Source: Eledone cirrhosa (lineage: Eukaryota; Mollusca; Cephalopoda; Octopoda; Eledonidae). From it: DNA of 64,000 bases. Of this stretch, positions 52,539 through 62,800 are shown piece by piece. The notes under the pieces were generated by a model. It did not search any database and was not told the origin of the DNA. It saw only the letters and a program-made list of their open reading frames with translations. Position 1 is the first letter of the stretch, and every line of letters begins with the position of its first letter. The stretch covers positions 26,809,954-26,873,953 of the forward strand of contig OZ024757.1 of assembly GCA_964016885.1 (NCBI GenBank), read 5' to 3'. The position numbers were made by a program, and so were the translations under genes.

Positions 52539-52743
52539 ACCAGCTGTATCCGGCCAGAAAACTCTCACCTCTTTCTTTTCAAACTGGCTGTAACCAGTCC
52601 ATCATACTGACATTAAGGTATTATTCTCAAAATAAATAATATCAAAATCTCATAGATTCGATATTATGTTTGATAATTGTGCGAGGTAGTGTTTACCGTG
52701 AAAATATAATAGTATATATGTAATGTAAATGCTTAAGGGTTAA
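52535..52743. mobile_element. TTAA MITE, tandem copy B lacking its left end
   Basis: Begins at the shared TTAA with 'accagctgtatccggccaga' (the CCCTTTAGCATTT terminus is missing) and ends 'aatgcttaagggttaa'. Head-to-tail with copy A, as at 44926/45111. Confidence 0.8.
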
Positions 52744-52869
52744 ATTGACCCCAGTACATGACTGGTACTTTATTTTATCGACCCCCCCCCCCACCCCCAC
52801 CCCCGTAAGGATGAAAGACAAAGCTAACCTCGGGAGGATTTGAACTCAGAATGTAAATGGCCATAACTC

Positions 52870-53010
52870 TATGCCACTAAGTATGTTGTCTGATGCTCTA
52901 CCAATTCTGCCAATCCACCACAGCTACCTATAATACTAGTTGATAACTAGAGATAATAGTTGAATAAATCAGGTAAAGCACCCCTGAAGACGGAAAAAGT
53001 AGACAGGCAT
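52870..53010. repeat. 140-bp segment duplicated at 60390-60510
   Basis: Beyond the SINE end the identity continues: 'ccaatccaccacagctacct', 'agataatagttgaataaatc', 'aggtaaagcacccctgaag'. The two SINE copies therefore share their flank. Confidence 0.75.
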
Positions 53011-53139
53011 CTCTGCCGACATTTAAAAGAAAAACTATAATAATAGTCAACAATTGTTATTATAGTTATCTGCATTGTGACAACAATATTTTCAAATTTC
53101 CTAATGCTTCATAAGCCAACTAGCCCTATTAGAGATGGC

Positions 53140-53585
53140 AACATGAATGGATCTGTTATTTTTCTCTAAAAAAATGTTTTTCGTTCCTACCCTGCCCTTC
53201 TCCTCAATCTTTTTTCTAATTTCTGATGAAGGACTGGTGTCCAAAATGTTAAGGCTCTTTTCCTACTATGTCAAGCGTAAAACTAATAATATATTTCTTC
53301 ATTGTACTGTGTCGTTTGCTTTGTTATTTCTGTTTGCCTTATGCCTACTTATATATATATATGTAAACGGTAAACAGAAATAACACAAACGGTGCAGTAT
53401 ATGGAAGGAATATATTAGTTTAACGCTTAAAATAACAGGAACAGTGTCTTAACATTTCGGGCGCTAACCCTTCATCAGAAGAAAGAATGAGAAATTCGAA
53501 AGATTGAAGGGATGGGCAGGGTGGAATCGCAAAAAATATTTTTAGAGAAAAATAACAGGTTCATTCATGTCAACATCTCCTGGAA
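53140..53585. repeat. Fold-back element with about 200-bp arms
   Basis: Arm 53140-53345 ('cattgtactgtgtcgtttgc', 'tctgatgaaggactggtgtc') is inverted at 53370-53585 ('aaacggtgcagtata', 'cgctaacccttcatcagaag') around a (TA)n centre. A single-arm relative lies at 4545-4700. Confidence 0.8.
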
Positions 53586-53589
53586 AACT

Positions 53590-53945
53590 GTTGATGCTGG
53601 CGTTTTGTGTATGATATAATATATATATATTATATGTATATGTGTATATATATATATGTACGTATGTATGTTTTGCAAGATTCTTAATGTGAAATTGCGT
53701 GTTGAAACAAAGACTGGTCTATTTTGGGAAGGTTATGCTGCCAATAAAAACACACACACACATAAGGGGAGGGTCTCAACCTGCTAGAAGTAGCAGCTGA
53801 ATCGCCTTCAAATAACACCCTAACGTCTTTTAAAAGAGGAAGGGGACATACTGTAGCATTGGGATGGAGACATAGGTATATTTTAAAAAAAATAATATGT
53901 AAAAACATTGAATATTTGTTTATGAATAACAAAAATGACAAATGA
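53590..53945. other. Intergenic with a 22.2-kb-family fragment
   Basis: 'aacctgctagaagtagcagc' and 'gccttcaaataacaccctaa' at 53778-53825; TA microsatellite 53618-53660. Confidence 0.45.
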
Positions 53946-53947
53946 CC

Positions 53948-54039
53948 TGTAGTAGTAGTAGTAGTAGTACCATTGCATGGTAATACTAAGTACTATGAGT
54001 AGTAGTAGTATTTGTAACAGTATATTAGCCCTAATATCT

Positions 54040-54070
<31 letters not shown>

Positions 54071-54300
54071 CAGTAGTCATGTAGTAGTAGTAGTAGTCAT
54101 AGTATGTAGTCGATGGTGATGGTGGGGTATGGTAACAGGACTGCTTTAGGTGGTGGTACAGCTGTAATAATAGTTAGCAGCAGCTGCAGTTAGTAGTAGT
54201 TATAGTAGTAGTAGTAGTAGTAGCTGGCAATGGTTGCTGTAGTAATAAGTAGTAGTAGTAGTAATCGTAGTAGCAGCAGCAGCAGTGGTGGTGGTGGTTG
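53948..54300. repeat. (TAG)n/(GTA)n trinucleotide satellite
   Basis: TAG repeats interrupted by CAT/GCA triplets and a 100-bp unique stretch around 54100-54170. Confidence 0.88.
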
Positions 54301-54424
54301 CTATGGTGAAGGTTGTTAACTGACGTTTGAAGAATATGCCGACAAAATGGACTTCTCCAACCAAAATGAATATTCATACTGAAATAGAAGATCGAGACGT
54401 TTCATTATTATTATTAGTGCATTA

Positions 54425-54595
54425 ATATTATTAGTTACAGCAAAGAGTTACGGCCCTTTATTATCTGAGTTCAAATCCCGCCGAGGTTAACTTTGCCTTT
54501 CATCCTTACGGGGTCGATAAAATAAAGTACCAGTAATACACTGGAATAATTGCTGGCCTTGGGCCAAAAGTAGAAACAGTTATTACTGTTACATT
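54425..54595 (+). repeat. SINE, GTTTCTAC family, plus
   Basis: 'gttacggccctttattatct', 'gagttcaaatcccgccgagg', 'tgctggccttgggccaaaag', 'tagaaacagttattactgtt'. Confidence 0.85.
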
Positions 54596-54596
54596 A

Positions 54597-54918
54597 ATAA
54601 TTGTTTCTACTTTTGGCACAAGGCCAGCAATTACCCATTACATTACTGGTACTTTATTTTATCGACCCCGTAAGGATGAAAGGCAAAGTTGACCTTGGCG
54701 GGATGCTTTCTTATATAGACACAAGGCCAGCAATTTTGGGAGGGGAAAGTCGATTAAATTGACCGCAGTGTGTGACTGGTACTTTATTTTATTGACCCTG
54801 TAAGAATGAAAGGCAAAGTTAACCTCGACGAGATTTGAACTCAGATCATAAAGGAACGTAACTATGCTGCAAAGCATGGTGTTCGACCCTTTACGTATAC
54901 TGCCAATCCACCGCCCTC
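54597..54918 (-). repeat. Two adjacent SINEs, minus
   Basis: First, truncated: 54597-54705. Second: 54710-54918, a longer subtype with 'agcaattttgggaggggaaa' and 'gtcgattaaattgaccgcag'. The second provides the empty-site sequence for the MITE at 52311. Confidence 0.85.
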
Positions 54919-54924
54919 ACAGTT

Positions 54925-55450
54925 ACATTAATAATGGTTTCTTTATTGGCCACAAGGGCTAACATGAAGAAAAACATTACAGATGGCACAGAGTGGTACG
55001 GGACGATACAAAGTGGGTTTTGGCCATGTAAAAAGGTTATAACACGATAGAAATAAAAAAAAATTCAAACATCAAAAATTCCCCCAAAACGGGGAAACCT
55101 CTAAGGATCACTCATGGCGAAACCCACACTAAAGACCACCAGGGCAAGCGCCCTCTCTCAGTTTTCCCACTCCTCAGTCTACAGGCGCATACTCAGAGAG
55201 AAGAGGGCCTGTTCACTCGGACCAGACTCGCCACTTTCACCCACCTTTCAACAAACTTACTAGAAGACAGCACTTGCCTCTCCACCCTAATTTTCCTCTT
55301 CAACTACTGTTACACTAATAATGGCTTCTTTATTGGCCGCAAGGGCTAACATGAAGAAAAACATTACAGGTAGCACAGAATGATACAAAGTAGGTTTTGA
55401 CCATGTAAAAAAGGTTGTAACGAAAAAAAAAAGCATAGAAATGTGTAAAA
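54925..55450 (+). repeat. LINE 3' ends, two copies in tandem
   Basis: 'tctttattggcc(a/g)caagggct' followed by 'aacatgaagaaaaacattac' occurs at 54948 and 55328, and in part at 55598. Between the copies, 55110-55310 matches the complement of the 1305-1955 LINE relic ('ctacaggcgcatactcagag'). Confidence 0.6.
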
Positions 55451-55464
55451 ACAAATTTAAAAAA

Positions 55465-55578
55465 TAATTGTTTCTACTTTTAGCACAAGGCCAGCAATGA
55501 CTCAGTGTATTACTGGTACTTTATTTTATCGACCCCGTAAGGATGAAAGGCAAAGTTAACCTCAGCGGGATTTGAACC
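55465..55578 (-). repeat. SINE, GTTTCTAC family, truncated
   Basis: 'ttgtttctacttttagcaca' to 'acctcagcgggatttgaacc'. Confidence 0.8.
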
Positions 55579-55649
55579 TGTTACATTAATAATGATTTCT
55601 TTATTAGCCGCACAAGGCTCACATTAAGGAAACATTAATCCATATATGT

Positions 55650-55810
55650 GTAAATGTGGTTGGTGTTAGGAAGGGCATCCAGCTGTAAAAAAACCTGCCA
55701 GAGACACTTCTGTACAAGCAAGACATTCTTGCATCAATTAGAACAAAACCGTCTAACCCATGTTAGCGTGGCAGATGGACGTTAAACGATGATGATGATG
55801 ATAATGATGT
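55650..55810 (+). repeat. Composite SINE tail
   Basis: 'aatgtggttggtgttaggaa' to 'gatggacgttaaacgatgat', then (GATG)n and (TA)n. Confidence 0.8.
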
Positions 55811-55867
55811 TATATATATATATAAATATATACACACACACTCATACATATACATACATATATATAT

Positions 55868-56230
55868 ATATATATGGAGGCACATGGCTTAGTGGTTAGA
55901 GCATTGGCCTTGCAATCGAAAGGTTGTGAGTTCAATTCTCAGACCGGGTGATGTGTTGTTTCCTTGAGCAAGACACTTTATTTCACATTGCTCCAGTTTA
56001 CTCAGCTGTAGAAATGAGATGATAGGGACTGGGGTCCCTATCATTCCACTGCAAAGTGGTCGTGGAGGTGCCACGCCAAAAAAGCACCCAGCACTCACTG
56101 TAAATGAGGTTGGTGTTAGGAAGGGCATCCAGCTGTAGAAATCAAGCCAGAATCAGTTCCCGTCCCACCCTTGCAAGCAGGGAAAAAGCGGACGTAAAAT
56201 GAAATGATGAAATGATGATGATGATATATA
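55868..56230 (+). repeat. Full-length young composite SINE, second copy
   Basis: Same structure as 13684-14020 and nearly identical; differences are at 'cattccact' (versus 'cataccact') and 'cacgccaaaaaa' (versus 'cacggcaaaaaaa'). Ends in 'gaaatgatgaaatgatgatg'. Confidence 0.9.
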
Positions 56231-56261
56231 TATATAAGAAAATGAGGGTTTTTTTTAAATG

Positions 56262-56430
56262 AAAAAAAAAAAACGAGATGTCCTACACAAGTGAAAGTAT
56301 AAGGAAAAAAGATGAAATCAAAAATGCAACTGGAGTCTTTTTAAGAATATTTATTTGTTTCCTTTAGCGGATTCACAGTTCTTATGCTTTTCAAAAGTAG
56401 AATTGAGATGGAGGGTTTGTGGATTTTCTC

Positions 56431-56471
<41 letters not shown>

Positions 56472-56609
56472 ATATATTAACAAATGGAAATTATATTTAT
56501 AAAACCATATTTATTTCATTATACATATTTCAAGGGCCACCAAGGTAAACTTTATATCAGTTATAAAAATATTTTGCTTGTTGTATCCCAACAAATTAAA
56601 TATAACCTC

Positions 56610-56640
<31 letters not shown>
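56262..56640. repeat. Fold-back-family fragments and (TA)n
   Basis: 56272-56350 and 56550-56610 repeat the pair seen at 28975 and 29105. (TA)n at 56435-56464 and 56613-56642. Confidence 0.65.
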
Positions 56641-56657
<17 letters not shown>

Positions 56658-56768
56658 TATATTCATATACTTCCTTGAACACATACGCTACTCACACATA
56701 CATACATACAAACAAACACATTCACCTATTTACAGATCCCTGTAGGTTATATTGCTGTAGACACTTAC

Positions 56769-56819
56769 CTGTTGATCTAAATCTTTCATTGTTTTACAAA
56801 CAAATTTTGGAATTATGAC
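56769..56819 (-). CDS. MVB12-like gene, most 3' exon found
   Basis: Acceptor 'ttaattttgcag', 51 nt, [17 protein letters not shown], donor GTAAGTGT, phase 0/0. A further exon must follow at lower coordinates. Confidence 0.7.
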
Positions 56820-59800
56820 CTGCAAAATTAAGTATAAAAATGAAATACATTAACTTTTCATTCACAATTTCATGGCATAAAAATATCAATCTATTGGGTC
56901 GTCAAGTATGAAATTTGTAGAAATTTGTAGAAAAAAAAACAAATTTCTACAAATTTCATAATTGACAACTCAATATATATATACAACTCAATATATATAT
57001 ATACAAATAAAATTATCGAGAATCGGAACTTCGGCCCACGAAATAACGAAAAACAATCTTCGAAATGTGCGGCAAAGTGCTCAATGGTTCGGATGAATCA
57101 GAGCTATAACTAACGTTTAATACCAACACTGCTGAGACGATGCTTAAACAATCATTCGCACAGCCAAAAATACGATCAAGTAATTCGGGTCAAACAAATA
57201 TAAAAATATATATGATTGAAAAATATATATGATTGAAAAGTATGTGTGTGTGAATGTATGCGTGTGTAAAAGGAAGGAAGGGGATGGTGACAAAACTATA
57301 GTAAAACAGCGGGTGGTGTTACATTTGCTACGCTGTATGTATGTGCATGTGTGTTTGTGTAAATGTATGTGTGTGTGTGTGTGTGCGTGCGTGTTTGTTT
57401 GAATGTATGTGTGTGTTTGTGTGAGTGTATGTGTGTTTGTGTGAATGTATGTGTGTATTTGTGGGAATGTATGTATGTGTGTGTTTGTGTGAATGTATGT
57501 GTGTATTTGTGGGAATATATGTATGTATGTGTTTGTGTGAATGTATGTGTGTTTGTGTGAATGTATGTGTGTATTTGTGGGAATGTATGTATGTGTGTGT
57601 TTGTGTGAATGTATGTATGTGTGTGTTTGTGTGAATGTATGTGTGTGTGTTTGTGTGAATGTATGTGTGTTTGTGTGAATGTATGTGTGTGTGTTTGTGT
57701 GAATGTATGTGTGTGTGTTTGTGTGAATGTAAGTGTGTGTTTGTGTGAATGTATGTGTGTGTGTTTGTGTGAATGTATGTGTGTGTGTTTGTGTGAATGT
57801 ATGTATGTGTGTATTTGTGGGAATGTATGTATGTGTGTGTTTGTGTGAATGTATGTGTGTGTGTTTGTGTGAATGTATGTGTGTGTGTTTGTGTGAATGT
57901 ATGTGTGTGTGTTTGTGTGAATGTATGTGTGTGTGTTTGTGTGAATGTATGTGTGTGTGTTTGTGTGAATGTGTGTGTTTGTGTGAATGTAAGTGTGTGT
58001 TTGTGTGAATGTAAGTGTGTGTTTGTGTGAATGTATGTGTGTGTGTTTGTGTGAATGTATGTGTGTTTGTGTGAATGTATATGTGTGTGTTTGTGTGAAT
58101 GTATGTGTGTGTGTTTGTGTGAATGTATGTGTGTGTGTTTGTGTGAATGTATGTGTGTGTGTTTGTGTGAATGTATGTGTGTGTGTTTGTGTGAATGTAT
58201 GTGTGTTTGTGTGAATGTATGTGTGTGTGTTTGTGTGAATGTATGTGTGTATTTGTGGGAATGTATGTGTGTGTGTTTGTGTGAATGTATGTGTGTATTT
58301 GTGGGAATGTATGTGTGTGTGTTTGTGTGAATGTATGTGTGTGTGTTTGTGTGAATGTATGTGTGTTTGTGTGAATGTATATGTGTGTGTTTGTGTGAAT
58401 GTATGTGTGTGTGTTTGTGTGAATGTATGTGTGTGTGTTTGTGTGAATGTATGTGTGTGTGTTTGTGTGAATGTATGTGTGTGTGTGTTTGTGTGAATGT
58501 ATGTGTGTTTGTGTGAATGTATGTGTGTTTGTGTGAATGTATGTGTGTATTTGTGGGAATGTATGTGTGTGTGTTTGTGTGAATGTATGTGTGTGTGTTT
58601 GTGTGAATGTATGTGTGTATTTGTGGGAATGTATGTGTGTGTGTTTGTGTGAATGTATGTATGTATGTGTGTTTGTGTGAATGTATGTGTGTATTTGTGT
58701 GAATGTATGTGTGTGTGTTTGTGTGAATGTATGTGTGTGTGTTTGTGTGAATGTATGTATGTGTGTGTTTGTGTGAAAGTATGTGTGTGTGTGTTTGTGT
58801 GAATGTATGTGTGTGTGTTTGTGTGAATGTATGTGTGTGTCTTTGTGTGAATGTATGTGTGTGTGTTTGTGTGAATGTATGTGTGTATTTGTGGGAATGT
58901 ATGTATGTGTGTGTGTGTGTGTGAATGTGTGTGTTTGTGTGAATGTATGTGTGTATTTGTGTGAATGTATGCGTGTGTGTTTGTGTGAATGTATGTGTGT
59001 GTTTGTGTGAATGTATGTGTGTGTGTTTGTGTGAATGTATGTGTGTATTTGTGGGAATGTATGTATGTGTGTGTTTGTGTGAATGTATGTGTGTGTGTGT
59101 TTGTGTGAATGTATGTGTGTGTGTTTGTGTGAATGTATGTGTGTGTGTTTGTGTGAATGTATGTGTGTATTTGTGGGAATGTATGTATGTGTGTGTGTGT
59201 GAATGTGTGTGTTTGTGTGAATGTATGTGTGTATTTGTGGGAATGTATGTGTATTTGTGGGAATGTATGTGTGTGTTTGAGTGAGAGAATTAGGTGAGAG
59301 TATTCTGGCCAGATAGTGCCAGCTTAAATACAAAAGGGTTAGATAAATCTCTATTCCTAAGTATTGTGAATAAGGAAGAGACTGAACACATGATGGGATG
59401 GTCATGTTTAGAAAGCATTTGATAATAAGTCTATCAACCCAATCAGCAATGAAAACACTGAGACTAACCAACAACAACAACATCAACAACTTACGTTCTG
59501 TGCGCAGCTGGCTTTCTCTAACTTTGGATTCAGTTGCCAAGGAATATCAGCCAAAGCTAAAAGAGACAAAATATGGATGATTTCAGAGACAACAACAACA
59601 GTAATAGACGTAAAGAGAGGGTGACAAATAAGAGGTAGACAGAGTAAAAGATATATAGAGAAGGTAAGAAGTATGAAGTAGATAGAGTAATAAAAGTAAA
59701 GAGAGTGTGAGAAATAAGAGGTAGATAGAGTAATAGAAGTAAAGAGAGGGTGAGAAATAAGAGGTAGATAGAGTAATAGAAGTAAAGAGAGGGAGAGAAA

Positions 59801-62800
59801 TAAGAGGTAGATAGAGTAATAGAAGTAAAGAGAGGGGGAGAAATAAGAGGTAGATAGAGTAATAGAAGTAAAGAGGGGAGAAATAAGAGGCTGAGAGAGT
59901 AATAGAAGTAAGAGAAGTAAAGAGAGGGTGAGAAATAAGAGGGAGATAGAGTAATAGAAGTAATAGAAGTAAAGAGAGGGTGAGAAATAAGAGGGAGATA
60001 GAGTAATAGAAGTAAAGAGAGGTTGAGATACACACAGTATTTGTTTCTACTTTTGGCACAAGGCCAGCAATTATCTCAGTGTATTACTGGTACTTTATTT
60101 TATCAACCCCGTAAGGATGAAAGGCAAAGTTAACCTCGGCGGGATTTGAACTCAGATCATAAAGGGACGTAACTCTATGCTTCAAAGCATGGTGTCCGAC
60201 TCTCTACCGATACTGCCAATCCACCGCCCTTCCTAATAATAATTGTTTCTACTTTTGGCACAAGGCCAGCAATTATCTCAGTGTATTACTGGTACTTTAT
60301 TTTATCAACCCCGTAAGGATGAAAGGCAAAGCTAATCTCGGCGGGATATGAACTCAGAACGTAAAGGGCCATAACTATGCCGCTAAGCATCTTGTCTGAC
60401 GCTCTACCAATTCTGCCAATCCACCACAGCTACCTATAATATTAGTTGATAACTGGAGATAATAGTTGAATAAATCAGGTAAAGCACCCCTGAAGGCGGA
60501 AAAACTGGACAACAAAGCGTGTTGTCTGACGCTCTACCGATTCTTAATCCGGCATAATAATAATAATAATATTTGATTCGTTAGTGAACCAAATGCTATG
60601 CATTGTTTTTGATGACTATCATCATCTATTTGTTCAACAGTAGTAGCATTGAGGAACAGTCAACATGTTTCTGGGTCATATCCCTTCATCAGGACTGTAT
60701 ACCTCTTTGCTGCTCGATTGAACTGAGAGTAACTAACAAAGATGAACTTACGTGATTTCGTATTAGGGACTAGTCTTGAAATATTGTCATCGGAACTATA
60801 CGAGGATAAGTTGGGATTGCTGGCTGCCAATGTTGGATTCATAACATAAGGCAAAGCATGTTCTACAGGTGTTCTGGAAAACAAAAAAAAACAAAAACAA
60901 AAGAAATTTAATTCCAAAAGAGAAGAAACCGGAATATTTTTCTCTGAGAATTCCTTACCCCTTTAGCATTTACATTACTCTATATTTATTATTTATACTT
61001 AGCTGAAAAAATGAGTACCAACAATAGCTGGGGCTTTCACCCTGCAATGGACTAGCATCCTGTCCAAGGAGGAGTCTTGTACTCTCAGTCACTTTATGCC
61101 ATGAAACCAGGATAAGCACTGGCCAAATGAGCCTTCTGGCTTAAAACAGACTTTAGATATTTACTAGATATTTTGTAGTAAAGGCTTTACTTCACATAAT
61201 TATCTCACATAATATCGAATCTACGAGATTTTGATATAATTTATTTTGAGAACAATACCCTAACATCAGTATGAGTGGCCGGTTACAACCGGTTTGAACA
61301 GAAAGAAGTGAGAGAATTCTGACCGGATATGGCCAGTTTAAATGCTAAAGGGTTACACTCTAAAGAAGGGAATTTTAAGCCCCAAAATATTAGGACAAAA
61401 GAAATAACGGCAAAAAGAAAAAAAAAAAAATTACTAGGTAACTAACTTTTTTGTTACATCCATCTTATCGTCCATTTTGCATTGTTTAGCCTTATATCAC
61501 TTTCCACATTGTATATATATGTATATACAATGCTTCAAGCAAACTACAACATTTTATTAAAAAAAACAGTAATAATAATTGTTTCTACACTTGGAACAAG
61601 GCCAGCAATTTGAGAGGAAGGAATAGGTTGATGATATCAACCCCAGTACTTGACTGGTACATTATTTTATTGACCCTGGAAGGATAAAAGGCAAAGCTAA
61701 CTGTGGCAGAACAACAAAAAGACAATAATAATAATTGTTTCTACACTTGTTAGTACAAGGCCAGCAATTTGAAGGGAAGGAGTAAGTTGATTATATCAGT
61801 TCCATGTGAGCAAATCAAGGTCTTCTGACCTGTCCTCTCACAAAGAGACTGTCCATCCTACCCATGCTAGGTTGGAAGATGGACGTTAAATTATAATGAT
61901 GATGATGATGATAATAACAACCACAGTACATGACTGGTACATTATTCTATTGACCCTGGAAGGATAAAAGACAAAGCTAACTTTGGCAGGATTTGAACTC
62001 TCAATATTAAATGCTGCAAGACATTTTATTTTTGTTCAATGCGCTAACAATTCTGCCAATCCATAATAATAATAATAATTGTGTCTTATTTAGGCACAAG
62101 TCCGGCAATTTTGGTGGAGAAGAAACTCGATTAAATCGACCCCAGTGCATTACTGATACTTTATTTTATCAACCCTTTAAGGATGAAAGGCAAAGCTAAC
62201 ATCGGTGGGATTTGAACTCAGAATATAAAGAGCCATAACCATACACACAATGTATGCTCTACCAATACTACCAATGCCCTGCCATGCTGATGATGATTAT
62301 CATCATCATAATGATGATGATCATGATGATGCCGATGATCTAAATCTGATGAAATAACAAAATAATTGTTTCTACTGTTGGCAGAAGGCCAACGATTTGA
62401 AGGGAAGGGTAAAGTCGATTACACCAAACCTAGTGCATTACTGGTACTTTATTTTATCAATCCCATAAAGATGAAAGACAAAGCTAGCATCGACAGGATT
62501 TGAACTCAGAACTTGTTTTTAGAAGTGCAGTTACTCTGAGAGACAAAGATGGCATTTATGTGCTCTGGGAAAACAAAGCGTCATAAACCAAGACATATTA
62601 AATAAAATAGATGGCGAATTGGCAGAGTTGTTAGAACATCGGATAGAATGCTTTATGATATTTGTTCTGGTTCTCTTTGCTCTCCGAGTTCAAATCCTAC
62701 CGAGGTCAACTTTGCCTTTCATCCTTTCACGGTTGATAAAAAAAGTACCAGTCAAATACTTCGGTCGATTCTTCTTCTCTCTGGAAGAAATCTGCTGTAT

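Larger units (their letters stand above)
52255..52920 (-). repeat. SINE split by two TTAA MITEs
   Basis: The SINE's start is at 52266-52314 ('gtacaaggccaacaattttg … aaaagtcgattaa') and its continuation at 52740-52920 ('ttaaattgaccccagtacat … accaattctgccaatccacc'). The uninterrupted arrangement 'aagtcgattaaattgacc' is seen in the SINE at 54755, so the inserted block is 52311-52743. Confidence 0.88.

Noticed and set aside
57144..59540. A 798-codon open frame on the minus strand
   Set aside because: It is the read-through of a TG-rich minisatellite with no stop in its unit; the product is a His/Thr repeat with no domain. A genuine spliced exon (59556-59495) overlaps its start in another frame.
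60660..60751. Continuation of the 60.8-kb exon ([16 protein letters not shown]…)
   Set aside because: It lies beyond a strong C|GTAAGT donor, and the next exon matches the phase of that donor; treated as intron.
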